DNA of 64,000 nucleotides. It comes from Streptomyces ossamyceticus (lineage in GTDB: Bacteria > Actinomycetota > Actinomycetes > Streptomycetales > Streptomycetaceae). A model generated the notes under the pieces. That model saw nothing but the letters and a program-made list of their open reading frames with translations. It searched no databases and had not been told where the DNA came from. Below, in pieces: positions 8,712 to 16,667 of the stretch; positions within the stretch are counted from its first letter, which is position 1, and every line of letters starts with the position of its first letter. The stretch spans positions 1-64,000 of the forward strand of contig NZ_LIQX01000029.1 of NCBI RefSeq assembly GCF_001418475.1, read 5' to 3'. The position numbers were made by a program, and so were the translations under genes.

Positions 8712-10370
8712 ATGGCGGACACCGCGACCGCCCCGGCGGACGGCGGCGGGCCCGCGGCCGGCCGGAACCCCGCTCCGGTGGCCGAGGCCACCGGGATCAC
8801 CAAGAGGTTCGGCGCGACCGTCGCCCTGCGCGACGCCCGTATCACCGTCGCCGCGGGCGAGTCGCACGCGCTCGTCGGGCGCAACGGCGCCGGCAAGTCG
8901 ACGCTCGTGTCCATCCTGACCGGCCTCCAGCACGCCGACACGGGCACGCTGCGCTTCTCCGGCGCACCGGCGCCCGCCGTCGGCGACATCGACGCCTGGC
9001 GTTCACGGGTCGCCTGCGTCTACCAGAAGTCGACGATCATCCCGGACCTGACCGTCGCCGAGAACCTCTTCCTGAACCGGCAGAGCGCCGGGCCGCTCCA
9101 GCCCATCCGCTGGAAGCAGCTGCGGCGGCGGGCGGAGGAACTGCTCGGCGAGTACGGCGTGGACGTCGACGCCGCCGCGCGGGCGAAAGACCTCACGGTC
9201 GAGCAGCGGCAGTTCGTGGAGATCGCCCGGGCCCTGTCGTTCGGGGCGCGCTTCATCATCCTCGACGAGCCGACCGCGAAGCTCGACGCCCGCGGCATCA
9301 ACCGGCTGTTCGACAAGCTCCGCGACCTCCAGCGGCAGGGCGTGGCCTTCCTGTACATCTCCCACCACCTCCAGGAGGTGTACGACCTGTGCGCCACGGT
9401 CACCGTCTACCGCGACGCGGCGCACATCCTGACCGCGCCCGTCGCGGAGCTCGGCCACCGGGCGCTCGTGGAGGCGATGACCGGGGAGTCCACGACGACC
9501 GCCGCGGAGATCGTGGAGAACCGGGGCCCGGTCGCGTCCGACGCCGCCGAACTCCTGGCCGTGCGCGGCCTCACCCTGCCCGGCGCCTGCCGGAACCTGT
9601 CGCTGACCGTGCGGGCCGGTGAGGTCGTCGGCCTGGCCGGGGCGACGGCCAGCGGCAATGTACGGGTCGGTGAGGCCATAGCCGGTCTGCACCCCGCCGA
9701 GGAGGGCACCGTCTCGGTCGGCGGCCGGGGCGTCCGCACCGGAGACGTCCCGTCGGCGCTCGCCGTGGGCGTCGGCCTGGTCCCCGAGGACCGGCATCTG
9801 CAGGGCCTGGTGAACAACCGCAGCGTGGCGGAGAACGCGACGCTCACCGTCACCGACCAGCTCGGCCCGTACGGCACCGTGCTGCCGGCCCGCACCCGGG
9901 TCTTCGCGCAGCGCATGATCCGGGCCCTCGACATCAAGACGCCGGGTGCGGCGACCCCGGTCTCCGCCCTTTCCGGCGGCAACCAGCAGAAGGTCGTCGT
10001 GGCCCGCGCGCTGGCCACCGACCCCAGGGTGCTGGTGGCGATCCGCCCCACCAACGGCGTGGACGTCAAGTCCAAGGAGTTCCTGCTGCGCCGGATCCGC
10101 GAGGTCGCGGACGGCGGGAAGGCCGCGCTGATCGTCTCCGACGAGCTGGACGACCTCCGGGTGTGCGACCGGGTCGTCGTCATGTTCCACGGCCGTGCGG
10201 TCGCCGAGTTCGACCGCGGCTGGACGGACGAACAGGTGGTCGCCGCCATGGAGGGCGTGGCCGGCCGGACCGGAACGTCCGACGAGAGCGCGGGCGACCG
10301 CACCGAGGCGCCCGGAGGCGGGACCGACCGCACCGCAGCATCCGACACCACCGAAGAGCACGGAAGGTAG
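8712..10370 (+). CDS. Sugar ABC transporter ATP-binding protein (two ABC domains)
   Basis: The 552-residue protein has two fused ATPase domains in the RbsA/MglA style. Domain 1 is canonical: Walker A GRNGAGKST at 56-64 and Walker B with ILDEPTAKLD. Domain 2 is degenerate: its P-loop reads GATASGNVRV, and the Walker B D-E pair is replaced by I444-R445 (VLVAIRPTNGVDV), although LSGGNQQK is intact. Only domain 1 should hydrolyse ATP well. A short Thr/Ala-rich tail follows. The stop lies 2 bases before the permease ATG, so the two are probably co-translated. Confidence 0.9.
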   Translation: MADTATAPADGGGPAAGRNPAPVAEATGITKRFGATVALRDARITVAAGESHALVGRNGAGKSTLVSILTGLQHADTGTLRFSGAPAPAVGDIDAWRSRVACVYQKSTIIPDLTVAENLFLNRQSAGPLQPIRWKQLRRRAEELLGEYGVDVDAAARAKDLTVEQRQFVEIARALSFGARFIILDEPTAKLDARGINRLFDKLRDLQRQGVAFLYISHHLQEVYDLCATVTVYRDAAHILTAPVAELGHRALVEAMTGESTTTAAEIVENRGPVASDAAELLAVRGLTLPGACRNLSLTVRAGEVVGLAGATASGNVRVGEAIAGLHPAEEGTVSVGGRGVRTGDVPSALAVGVGLVPEDRHLQGLVNNRSVAENATLTVTDQLGPYGTVLPARTRVFAQRMIRALDIKTPGAATPVSALSGGNQQKVVVARALATDPRVLVAIRPTNGVDVKSKEFLLRRIREVADGGKAALIVSDELDDLRVCDRVVVMFHGRAVAEFDRGWTDEQVVAAMEGVAGRTGTSDESAGDRTEAPGGGTDRTAASDTTEEHGR

Positions 10371-10372
10371 CC

Positions 10373-11413
10373 ATGTCCGCCACCACTGATGTCACCGACC
10401 CCGCAGCGGGCGTGGCACGGGAGACCGCGGGCGGCAAGCGCCGCGGGCTCGACCTCGACCGCTTCCGTGAGCTGTCCCTGGTCCCGGCCATCCTCGTGCT
10501 GGGGCTGATCGGGTTCATCGTCTCCCCGGCCTTCCTGACCGCCGACAACCTCATCGGTGTGGCCCAGCAGTCCACCGAGCTGAGCCTGCTGGTCCTCGCC
10601 ACCGCGCTGATCCTGATCGCCGGACGGATGGACCTGTCGCTGGAGTCCACCATCGGCGTGGCCCCGGTCATCGCCGTCTGGTTGGTCCTGCCGACCAGCG
10701 GCGCCCGGTTCACGGGGCTCGGCCTGCTCCCGGAGTGGACGGCCGTCCCGCTCTGTCTGCTGGTGGGCGTGGTGATCGGCGCCGTCAACGGCTTCCTGAT
10801 CCTCAAGCTGCGCCTCAACGGGTTCATCGTCACCCTCGGCATGCTGACGATGCTGCGGGGCCTGCAGGTCGCCCTCTCCGAGGGCCAGTCCATCGTCGAG
10901 CTCCCCTCCTCGTTCACCTATCTGGGCAAGGCGTCGTGGCTGGGCGTACCGGCCGCGATCTGGATCTGCGTGCTGCTGTTCGCGGCGGGTGGGAGCGCGC
11001 TGGCCTGGCTGCGGCACGGCCGGGCGCTGTACGCGATCGGCGGCAACGCGGAGGCCGCGCGCACCGCCGGCATCCGGGTCGACCGGATCGTGTGGGTGGT
11101 GCTGATCCTCGGCAGTGTGCTGGCCGCGTTCGCCGGCATCCTCTACAGCGGGCACTACGGGTCGATCTCGGCCACCCAGGGCAGCGGCTGGATCTTCCAG
11201 GTGTTCGCCGCGACCGTCATCGGCGGGGTGAGCCTGAACGGCGGCAAGGGCTCCGTGTTCGGCGCGCTCACGGGTGTGCTGACGCTGCAACTCGTCGTCA
11301 ATGTGATGACGTTGGCGGGGGTGCCGCCGCTGTGGAACCAGTTCCTCAACGGAGCGATCATCATCGTCGCGCTGATCATCTCCCGCTTCGCCTCGGGTGA
11401 GAAGCAGGAGTAG
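10373..11413 (+). CDS. Sugar ABC transporter permease
   Basis: The 346-residue integral membrane protein belongs to the BPD_transp_2 family (RbsC-like). It has an N-terminal cytoplasmic lead of about 35 residues, then roughly eight to ten hydrophobic segments. The conserved family motifs are GRMDLSLESTIG, GAVNGFLILKLRLNGFIVTLGMLTMLRG, AIGGNAEAARTAGI and GVSLNGGKGSVFGA. It forms the channel with the binding protein and double ATPase upstream. The ATG at 10373 is preferred over longer upstream extensions because it matches family N-termini and follows a GGAAGG site at the end of the ATPase gene. Confidence 0.9.
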   Translation: MSATTDVTDPAAGVARETAGGKRRGLDLDRFRELSLVPAILVLGLIGFIVSPAFLTADNLIGVAQQSTELSLLVLATALILIAGRMDLSLESTIGVAPVIAVWLVLPTSGARFTGLGLLPEWTAVPLCLLVGVVIGAVNGFLILKLRLNGFIVTLGMLTMLRGLQVALSEGQSIVELPSSFTYLGKASWLGVPAAIWICVLLFAAGGSALAWLRHGRALYAIGGNAEAARTAGIRVDRIVWVVLILGSVLAAFAGILYSGHYGSISATQGSGWIFQVFAATVIGGVSLNGGKGSVFGALTGVLTLQLVVNVMTLAGVPPLWNQFLNGAIIIVALIISRFASGEKQE

Positions 11414-11481
11414 ACGCGGCCGCGGGCGGCCCGCCCCGGCGGAGCCGCCCTTCCCCGGCCCCGGCACTGGGAGGGACCCTC

Positions 11482-12183
11482 GTGGCACTGACGGACGAGG
11501 CGATGGACAAGATCAAGGCGATGATCGTCGCCGGTGAGCTCGCGCCCGGCTCCCGGCTGCCCAAGGAAGAGGTCCTCGCCGGCCAGCTCGGTCTGTCCCG
11601 CAGTTCACTGCGGGAGGCGGTGCGGGCGCTGACCGCGATGCGGATCCTGGTCACCCGGCAGGGCGACGGCACCTATGTCTCCAGCCTGGAGCCCCATCTG
11701 CTGCTGGAGTCGCTCTCCTTCGCCTCGGACGTCTCCCAGGGGCAGACGGCCCTGCAACTGCTCCAGGTACGACGGCTGCTGGAGCCGCAGGCGACGGGGC
11801 TGGCCGCCGCGCTGCTCACCGCCGACGACCTCCGGGAGCTGGGGTCCGTCCTGGAGCGGTCCCGGGCGGCGGCGACGGTCGAGGAGTTCGTCGCCCACGA
11901 CATCCTGTTCCATCTGCGGATCGTCGAGGCGGTCGGCAACCCGGTGCTGTCCATGCTGCTGCGGGTGCTGTCCACCCGCACCCAGCGGGCCCGTATCGTC
12001 CGGGGCACGCGCACCGAGCGTGCCGTGGAGCACGCGCACCGGGAGCACGACGAGATCCTCCGCGCGCTGCGGACCCGTGACGCCCAGCTGGCGGTGTCCG
12101 CGGCCACGGTGCACGTGGCCGCGGTCGAGCAGTGGCTGGCCGCCGGGCTCGTCGACGATCCCCTCTGCGCGGCGGAGGACTGA
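11482..12183 (+). CDS. GntR-family (FadR/FCD-type) regulator
   Basis: The 233-residue protein has a winged-helix GntR domain at about residues 5-70 (GSRLPKEEVLAGQLGLSRSSLREAVRAL) and an all-helical FCD effector domain from about 90 with metal-type histidines (AHDILFHLRIVEAVGN and VEHAHREHDEI). It follows the sugar permease by 68 bases on the same strand. Its likely job is repression of the divergent fucose catabolic and uptake operons, released by a pathway acid or sugar. The GTG start at 11482 has GGGAGG upstream. Function is inferred from family and position. Confidence 0.88.
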   Translation: MALTDEAMDKIKAMIVAGELAPGSRLPKEEVLAGQLGLSRSSLREAVRALTAMRILVTRQGDGTYVSSLEPHLLLESLSFASDVSQGQTALQLLQVRRLLEPQATGLAAALLTADDLRELGSVLERSRAAATVEEFVAHDILFHLRIVEAVGNPVLSMLLRVLSTRTQRARIVRGTRTERAVEHAHREHDEILRALRTRDAQLAVSAATVHVAAVEQWLAAGLVDDPLCAAED

Positions 12184-12185
12184 CC

Positions 12186-13502
12186 TCACCGGTCGGCGGC
12201 GTCCACCACGTCACCGAGGTCCACGAACTTGAAGCCGGTGGCCGTGCGGGTGCCGCCGTCGCCGTCCGGCACCGCCGGGGTCTCCTGTCCGTCCTGGACG
12301 ACGAGGAGGCCGCGCGGATAGCGGCGGCCCAACGGGGCGTTGAGGACCGCGGCACCGTCGCACTCCTGCACGCCGTCGAGGGTCGGCGTCGCGGCTCCGA
12401 TCCGGAAGCCGCCCTCGTACTCGTTGTCCTCGCTCACCTCACGGTCGTACAGGGCGAAGGTGTCGTCGCCCTGGCTGGAGGCGAGCAGGTGGCCGTCGCC
12501 GTCCCGCTCCTGAAGGAGCGTCAGGCCCTCGACGTCGGACGACAGCCGCTTACCGCCGTAGCCGGGGTCGGTGCCCGGCACGCATTCCTCGGTCTCCTCG
12601 TCGTAGGTGCCGGGGACTCCGTACTCCTTCACCTTGTCGACGAGGACGGGCCTGCCGGTGAGGTCGGCGCGCAGCCGCCAGATGCCGATGTCCTCCTGGC
12701 CGGCGTAGAGCGTGCCGGTGGCCGGGTCGACGACCATGCCCTCGACCTGCGGGAGTTCACCGGGCTCGGCGCAGGGGCGCCAGGTGGTGCCGTCGGGCAG
12801 CCGGAAGGAGGACGGCAGGTCGAGGGTGCGGACCGTGCGGTAGCCGACCCTGCCGTGCGCGGCGGGGACGAGTTCCAGCAGGGCGAGTCGGGTGCGTTCG
12901 CGTCGGCTGACCAGGGCGTAGGCGCGGCCGCTGGTGCGGTCGGTCCAGGTGGCGAGGCCGTACGCGGTGCGCTGGTCGTTGATCTCGGCCTGGTCGGCGG
13001 AGAACACGGGGGCGGCGGCCGGGTCGGTGATGTCGGTGAGGGGGCCGCCGGGCCGGTCGGGGTCGACGCGGTAGACGCGCAACCGGTCGTTGCCCCGGTC
13101 GCTGACGACGGCGACGTCGGCGCGGCCGGCGGTGGTGCGCAGGCCGGTGACGAGGTCGACGTTGTTGTACCGTCCCGGCGCGTCGTCCTCGGCCGGGGGC
13201 TTCGGGGCGGGCAGGGACTGCACCAGGCGGGCGTCGAGGTCGTAGACCCGCAGGCCGCCCTCCTTGGCGGTGGCGACGACCAGGCTGCGGCCGGGGTCGG
13301 CGGGGTTCCGCCAGATCGCCGGGTCGTCGGCGTCGGAGTTGCCGCCGGCCTCGTCGTCGTGGAGGGCGGCGGTCTCACCGGTGGCGGTCACCACGGGCAG
13401 GGCGGACGTGCCCGCACCGGCGGGAGCCGCCGTGAGCAGGGCGGTCAGCGCGGTACCGGTGGCCAGGGCCGCGACTCGCCGAGTGGTGCGGGGCGTTCTC
13501 AC
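12186..13502 (-). CDS. Secreted 3-phytase, beta-propeller type
   Basis: The 438-residue product has a signal peptide (RRVAALATGTALTALLTAAPAGAG, cut near residue 32). The beta-propeller phytase pattern follows: DADDPAIWRNPADPGRSLVVATAKEGGLRVYDLDARLVQSL, YNNVDLVTGL, and later SSDVEGLTLL, LASSQGDDTFALYDR and a C-terminal TGFKFVDLGDV. Such enzymes release phosphate from phytate outside the cell using calcium. Start GTG at 13502; the stop lies 2 bases after the end of the convergent GntR gene. No Pho box was recognised upstream. Confidence 0.88.
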   Translation of the reverse strand: MRTPRTTRRVAALATGTALTALLTAAPAGAGTSALPVVTATGETAALHDDEAGGNSDADDPAIWRNPADPGRSLVVATAKEGGLRVYDLDARLVQSLPAPKPPAEDDAPGRYNNVDLVTGLRTTAGRADVAVVSDRGNDRLRVYRVDPDRPGGPLTDITDPAAAPVFSADQAEINDQRTAYGLATWTDRTSGRAYALVSRRERTRLALLELVPAAHGRVGYRTVRTLDLPSSFRLPDGTTWRPCAEPGELPQVEGMVVDPATGTLYAGQEDIGIWRLRADLTGRPVLVDKVKEYGVPGTYDEETEECVPGTDPGYGGKRLSSDVEGLTLLQERDGDGHLLASSQGDDTFALYDREVSEDNEYEGGFRIGAATPTLDGVQECDGAAVLNAPLGRRYPRGLLVVQDGQETPAVPDGDGGTRTATGFKFVDLGDVVDAADR

Positions 13503-13790
13503 AGGCGCTTCCTTACCGTCGATCGGAGGTCGGCAGAGCGTGCGCGCACCCCTGCCGATTGTCGGGGACATGCAGATGGTGCGGAGGGAAGCTTGCGCGC
13601 GGGCAGACACGATCTGGCCATGCCATGACCAAAGCCCCGTGGGGTCCGCCGTCGTGTCCCGGTGCGCCTTCGCCGACGGTCCGATCGGCCCCGGTTTCCG
13701 TACAGCCCTCGGCACGAGGCGCACGGCGGACCTATCGTGTAAGAAGCACAGTTTCGCCGCGTTCCGCTCCTGCCCTCCGCGGGGGACCCC

Positions 13791-14003
13791 ATGAAGGTCG
13801 AACTGGTTCAACAGGCCGCCGACGCGCTGTTCGGCGTCCCGGACACCGTCCACGAGGAGCTCGTCGCCCTCATCGAGGCGGTGGCCGAGGAACCGAGGAT
13901 CCAGGTCAGGGAACTGGCCGCGGTGTTCGGCGACTGGTGCTGGCTCGTCTACACGGTCCACGGCGACGTGATCGAGGTGCTGGACGTCGGCTGCGCCCGC
14001 TGA
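13791..14003 (+). CDS. Small conserved-looking hypothetical protein (70 aa)
   Basis: An ATG at 13791, preceded by GCGGGGGACCCC, opens a 70-residue acidic protein. It has a helical first half (VQQAADALFGVPDTVHEELVALIEAVAEEP) and a strand-rich second half (WCWLVYTVHGDVIEVLDVG). Codon use is typical for the chromosome. The second half is vaguely like RelE/ParE-type small proteins, but key residues are not recognisable and no antitoxin partner is adjacent. Function unknown. Confidence 0.55.
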   Translation: MKVELVQQAADALFGVPDTVHEELVALIEAVAEEPRIQVRELAAVFGDWCWLVYTVHGDVIEVLDVGCAR

Positions 14004-14081
14004 CGCGGCCACGGCCGTGAGGCCGGAGGGGCAGAAGGCGCGTTTCGTCGCGGGGCGCGCCACTCCGGTGCTCGCGTCGGC

Positions 14082-15329
14082 TCACCGCGCCGTCCCGGCG
14101 GCGACCCCGGGCTGCTCGTCCGTCTCAGGAACGGTGTCAGCCGTGCCGGGCCGGTCCGCGCCGACCCGTCTCAGGACGAGTGCGGCCGTCGTGGCCAGGA
14201 CGACGAGGGCGGCGCCCGAGAGGACGAAGGCGTGGGCCGCTCCGACGAGGCCGATGGTCGTGGAGGCCACGAAGGGCGAGACCGTCAGGGCGCCGGCGAT
14301 ACCGGCCTCCCACAGGCCGAGCGCCTTCGCGAGATGACGGTCGGGGACGCGCCGCTGCACCAGCGCGATCAGCGGAATGTCCGTCAGGGCCGAGGCCAGC
14401 CCCGTCGCGGCCAGGAGGAGGGCCGCCAGGGCCGTGGAGGTGACGGTTCCCAGCGGGGCGCGGAAGATCCCGAGCACGGCCCAGGCCAGCACCGCCGCCA
14501 GGGCCGGCCGGCGGATCGGCAGCCGGGCCAGCAACAGCGCGCCGGCCACCTCGGCCACGCCCGCGACGCCCAGCAGCAGCCCGTACTGGCCGCCCTGTCC
14601 CACGACGGTCACCAGACCCACCGTCAGGAACCCGTTGGCCAGGGCCAGTGCGAGCACGAAGGTCACGATGACGACCAGGACCTCGGGGGCGGCGCGCACG
14701 GCCCCCAGGCCGGCCGCGAGATCGGCCCACAGGCCCGTCCGTTCGCGGGCCGGTGCGGGGCGCCGGACACGGAGGCCCGCGAGGGCGGCCGCCGACGCCA
14801 GGAACGTCAGCCCGTTGACCACCAGTGCCCACTGGAGCGAGGCATGGGCGAGCAGCGGCGCGAGCATCAGCGGGCCGACGAAGAAGGCCGCCCTGAAGGC
14901 CACTTGGAGGAGACCGTTGGCCTGCTGGAGGGCCTCGGCGGGCACGATCTGCGGGACGATGGCGTTGCGGGCGGGGGCGAACGGGGCGCCGAGCAGCGCC
15001 AACAGGGCCGTGGTCGCCACCAGGACGGGCAGGTTCAGCAGCCCGAGGTACAGCAGGACGGCGCCCGCCGCGACCACCACGACCCGGGCCAGATCGGTGG
15101 CGATCATCAGCTTCCGGCGGTCGTGGCGGTCGGCGTACGAGGCGAAGACGAAGGTGGCGAGGAACGCGGGCGCGAAGGCGGAGACGCCCACGAGGGCCAC
15201 GGCGGCCGGGTCCTTCGTCAGGGTCCAGGCCAACCAGGCGGTCGAGGCGGTGTACAGGCCGTCGCCGAAACGCGATACGCCCTGACCGACGAAGAGAAGC
15301 AGGAAGTCGCGGTCTCTCAGCAGTGACAT
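14082..15329 (-). CDS. MFS transporter
   Basis: The 415-residue protein has about twelve hydrophobic segments and the MFS motif A-like loop YADRHDRRKLM between the second and third helices. It resembles enterobactin-exporter-like (MFS_3) carriers. The ATG at 15329 (MSLLRDRDFLLLFVGQGVSRFGDG) matches family starts. An in-frame GTG at 15389 would add 20 residues, but it overlaps the ArsR stop and a palindrome, so it is less likely. It follows an ArsR-type regulator on the same strand, which probably controls it. Substrate unknown. Confidence 0.85.
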   Translation of the reverse strand: MSLLRDRDFLLLFVGQGVSRFGDGLYTASTAWLAWTLTKDPAAVALVGVSAFAPAFLATFVFASYADRHDRRKLMIATDLARVVVVAAGAVLLYLGLLNLPVLVATTALLALLGAPFAPARNAIVPQIVPAEALQQANGLLQVAFRAAFFVGPLMLAPLLAHASLQWALVVNGLTFLASAAALAGLRVRRPAPARERTGLWADLAAGLGAVRAAPEVLVVIVTFVLALALANGFLTVGLVTVVGQGGQYGLLLGVAGVAEVAGALLLARLPIRRPALAAVLAWAVLGIFRAPLGTVTSTALAALLLAATGLASALTDIPLIALVQRRVPDRHLAKALGLWEAGIAGALTVSPFVASTTIGLVGAAHAFVLSGAALVVLATTAALVLRRVGADRPGTADTVPETDEQPGVAAGTAR

Positions 15330-15368
15330 GGCGCCACTGTCGGGCCGCCGCCGGGCGGTGATCCACTT

Positions 15369-15386
15369 ATTAGGCAGATGGCTAAT
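15369..15386. promoter_or_regulatory. AT-rich dyad between ArsR gene and MFS gene, probable operator
   Basis: ATTAGGCAGATGGCTAAT is an 18-bp imperfect palindrome (arms ATTAGGCAG and ATTAGCCAT), AT-rich against a GC-rich background. It overlaps the ArsR stop codon (15382-15384) and lies 40 bases before the MFS ATG. The position suits a site where the ArsR-type protein blocks the MFS transcript separately from its own. Confidence 0.5.
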
Positions 15387-16539
15387 CACTCCGCGCGGGT
15401 CGGTCGTGCCGTCGGCCGTCCGGGTCGTCCGGGTCGTCGTCGTGGCGCAGGAAGCTCTCCAGTCCGGGAGTGAGGCCCGCCACCTGACCGGGCACGATCC
15501 GGTACAGGACGTAGTAGCCCTCGCGTCGGCGCTCCAGCAGTCCGGCGTCCGCCATCACCCGCAGATGTTTCGACAGCGCGGCCTCGCTCACGCCCACGAG
15601 CGGCGCCAACTCCTGCGTGCTGCGCGGTCGTTCGGCGATGAGCCGCAGGGCGCGCAGGCGGGTGTCGTCGGCGAGGGCCCGCAGGATCCCGACGAGCCGG
15701 GCCGGCGGGATGCGCGGGCGGGCCTCCCTGGCGATGGAGGAGACGGGGAAGACCAGGCCGAGGGGCCACGGTCCGTCGCAGTTCACCCGGACGTGCGGCC
15801 AGACGTAGGTGCTCGGTGCGAGGAGAAGCGTGTCGTCCGTACCGATGACGACCTCGTGGTCGTGGGGGCGCTCCAGCCAGAACCGCTCGGCCCGGTGATC
15901 GCTCCGTACCTCGGGCCACAGGCCGCGGAGCATCCCGTACAGGCCGCTGTGCGCGATCTGCTGTCCCGCCTCGCTGACACCGGCGGCCAGGTCGGGCTCG
16001 ATGCGGGCCCATTCGTCCTCGAACGCCTCGCGCCAGTAGCGCTCCAGCATGTCCAGGAACCGCTCCAGCAGGGCGCGGGGGTCGTCCAGGAGCATCGCGG
16101 CCATCGCGGGGTCGCTGTCCCGCAGGGCCAGGGCGCGCAGCCGTTCACGGAGGTCCGGGCGGTGCAGCAGCCGTGGGTCCCTGCCCCCTCCGTCGTCGTC
16201 CGGCCAGGGGGTGAGCAGGGGGACGGCGAACTCCAGGCGGATCAGGTCCGGGTCCGCCGTCCGCAGGGCCGCCAACTCCTCCCGGAAGTCCCGCAGTCCG
16301 CCGGTGGGACGGGGGAAGAGGAACTCGGGGAAGTACGAGCGCACCGCGTACGCGAACGCCTCGATCTCCCTCTTCAGCGCGGGTGACAGTCGCCGCATCG
16401 CGCGCACCCAGCCGTGCTGGACGGGGTGGTGTTTCGGCTCCACCAGCACATGGAGACTGAGGACGGCTTCCATCGCCGGCGAGTAGGCGAAGCCCACCCG
16501 CTCGGCCCCGTCGGCGGGCACCCGGAACACGATCGTCAT
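15382..16539 (-). CDS. ArsR-family (DUF5937) transcriptional regulator
   Basis: The 385-residue protein has an unusual layout for ArsR regulators. A long N-terminal domain (about residues 1-270; starts MTIVFRVPADGAERVGFAYSPAMEAVLSLHVL) is followed by a C-terminal winged helix (LRALADDTRLRALRLIAERPRSTQELAPLVGVSEAALSKHLRVMADAGLL). Streptomycete members pair with MFS exporters, as here. No cysteine metal site is visible in the HTH part, so a non-metal ligand is likely. The ATG at 16539 follows GAGGA. The MFS gene lies 53 bases downstream with a palindrome between them. Confidence 0.85.
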   Translation of the reverse strand: MTIVFRVPADGAERVGFAYSPAMEAVLSLHVLVEPKHHPVQHGWVRAMRRLSPALKREIEAFAYAVRSYFPEFLFPRPTGGLRDFREELAALRTADPDLIRLEFAVPLLTPWPDDDGGGRDPRLLHRPDLRERLRALALRDSDPAMAAMLLDDPRALLERFLDMLERYWREAFEDEWARIEPDLAAGVSEAGQQIAHSGLYGMLRGLWPEVRSDHRAERFWLERPHDHEVVIGTDDTLLLAPSTYVWPHVRVNCDGPWPLGLVFPVSSIAREARPRIPPARLVGILRALADDTRLRALRLIAERPRSTQELAPLVGVSEAALSKHLRVMADAGLLERRREGYYVLYRIVPGQVAGLTPGLESFLRHDDDPDDPDGRRHDRPARSD

Positions 16540-16602
16540 GACCCGTCATCCTCGTCGTGCCGCCCCGCAGGTCAACCGGGACACGCCCCGCGGCGCGGGC
16601 AT

Positions 16603-16641
16603 GCGCCCTCCCGTCCGGCGGACCACCGGTCGGGAGGGCGC
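16603..16641. terminator. Strong hairpin terminator after the GH43-AbfB gene
   Basis: GCGCCCTCCCG (16603-16613) and CGGGAGGGCGC (16631-16641) form a perfect 11-bp stem with a 17-base loop. It lies 27 bases after the stop of the leftward GH43 gene and upstream of the ArsR gene, insulating the two. Confidence 0.75.
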
Positions 16642-16667
16642 GGGGTGTCACGGTCGGACCGGTCGGG

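Noticed and set aside
15330-15389. GTG 15389 as the start of the MFS gene
   Set aside because: It would begin inside the ArsR stop and the putative operator and adds 20 non-conserved residues; the ATG at 15329 fits the family.
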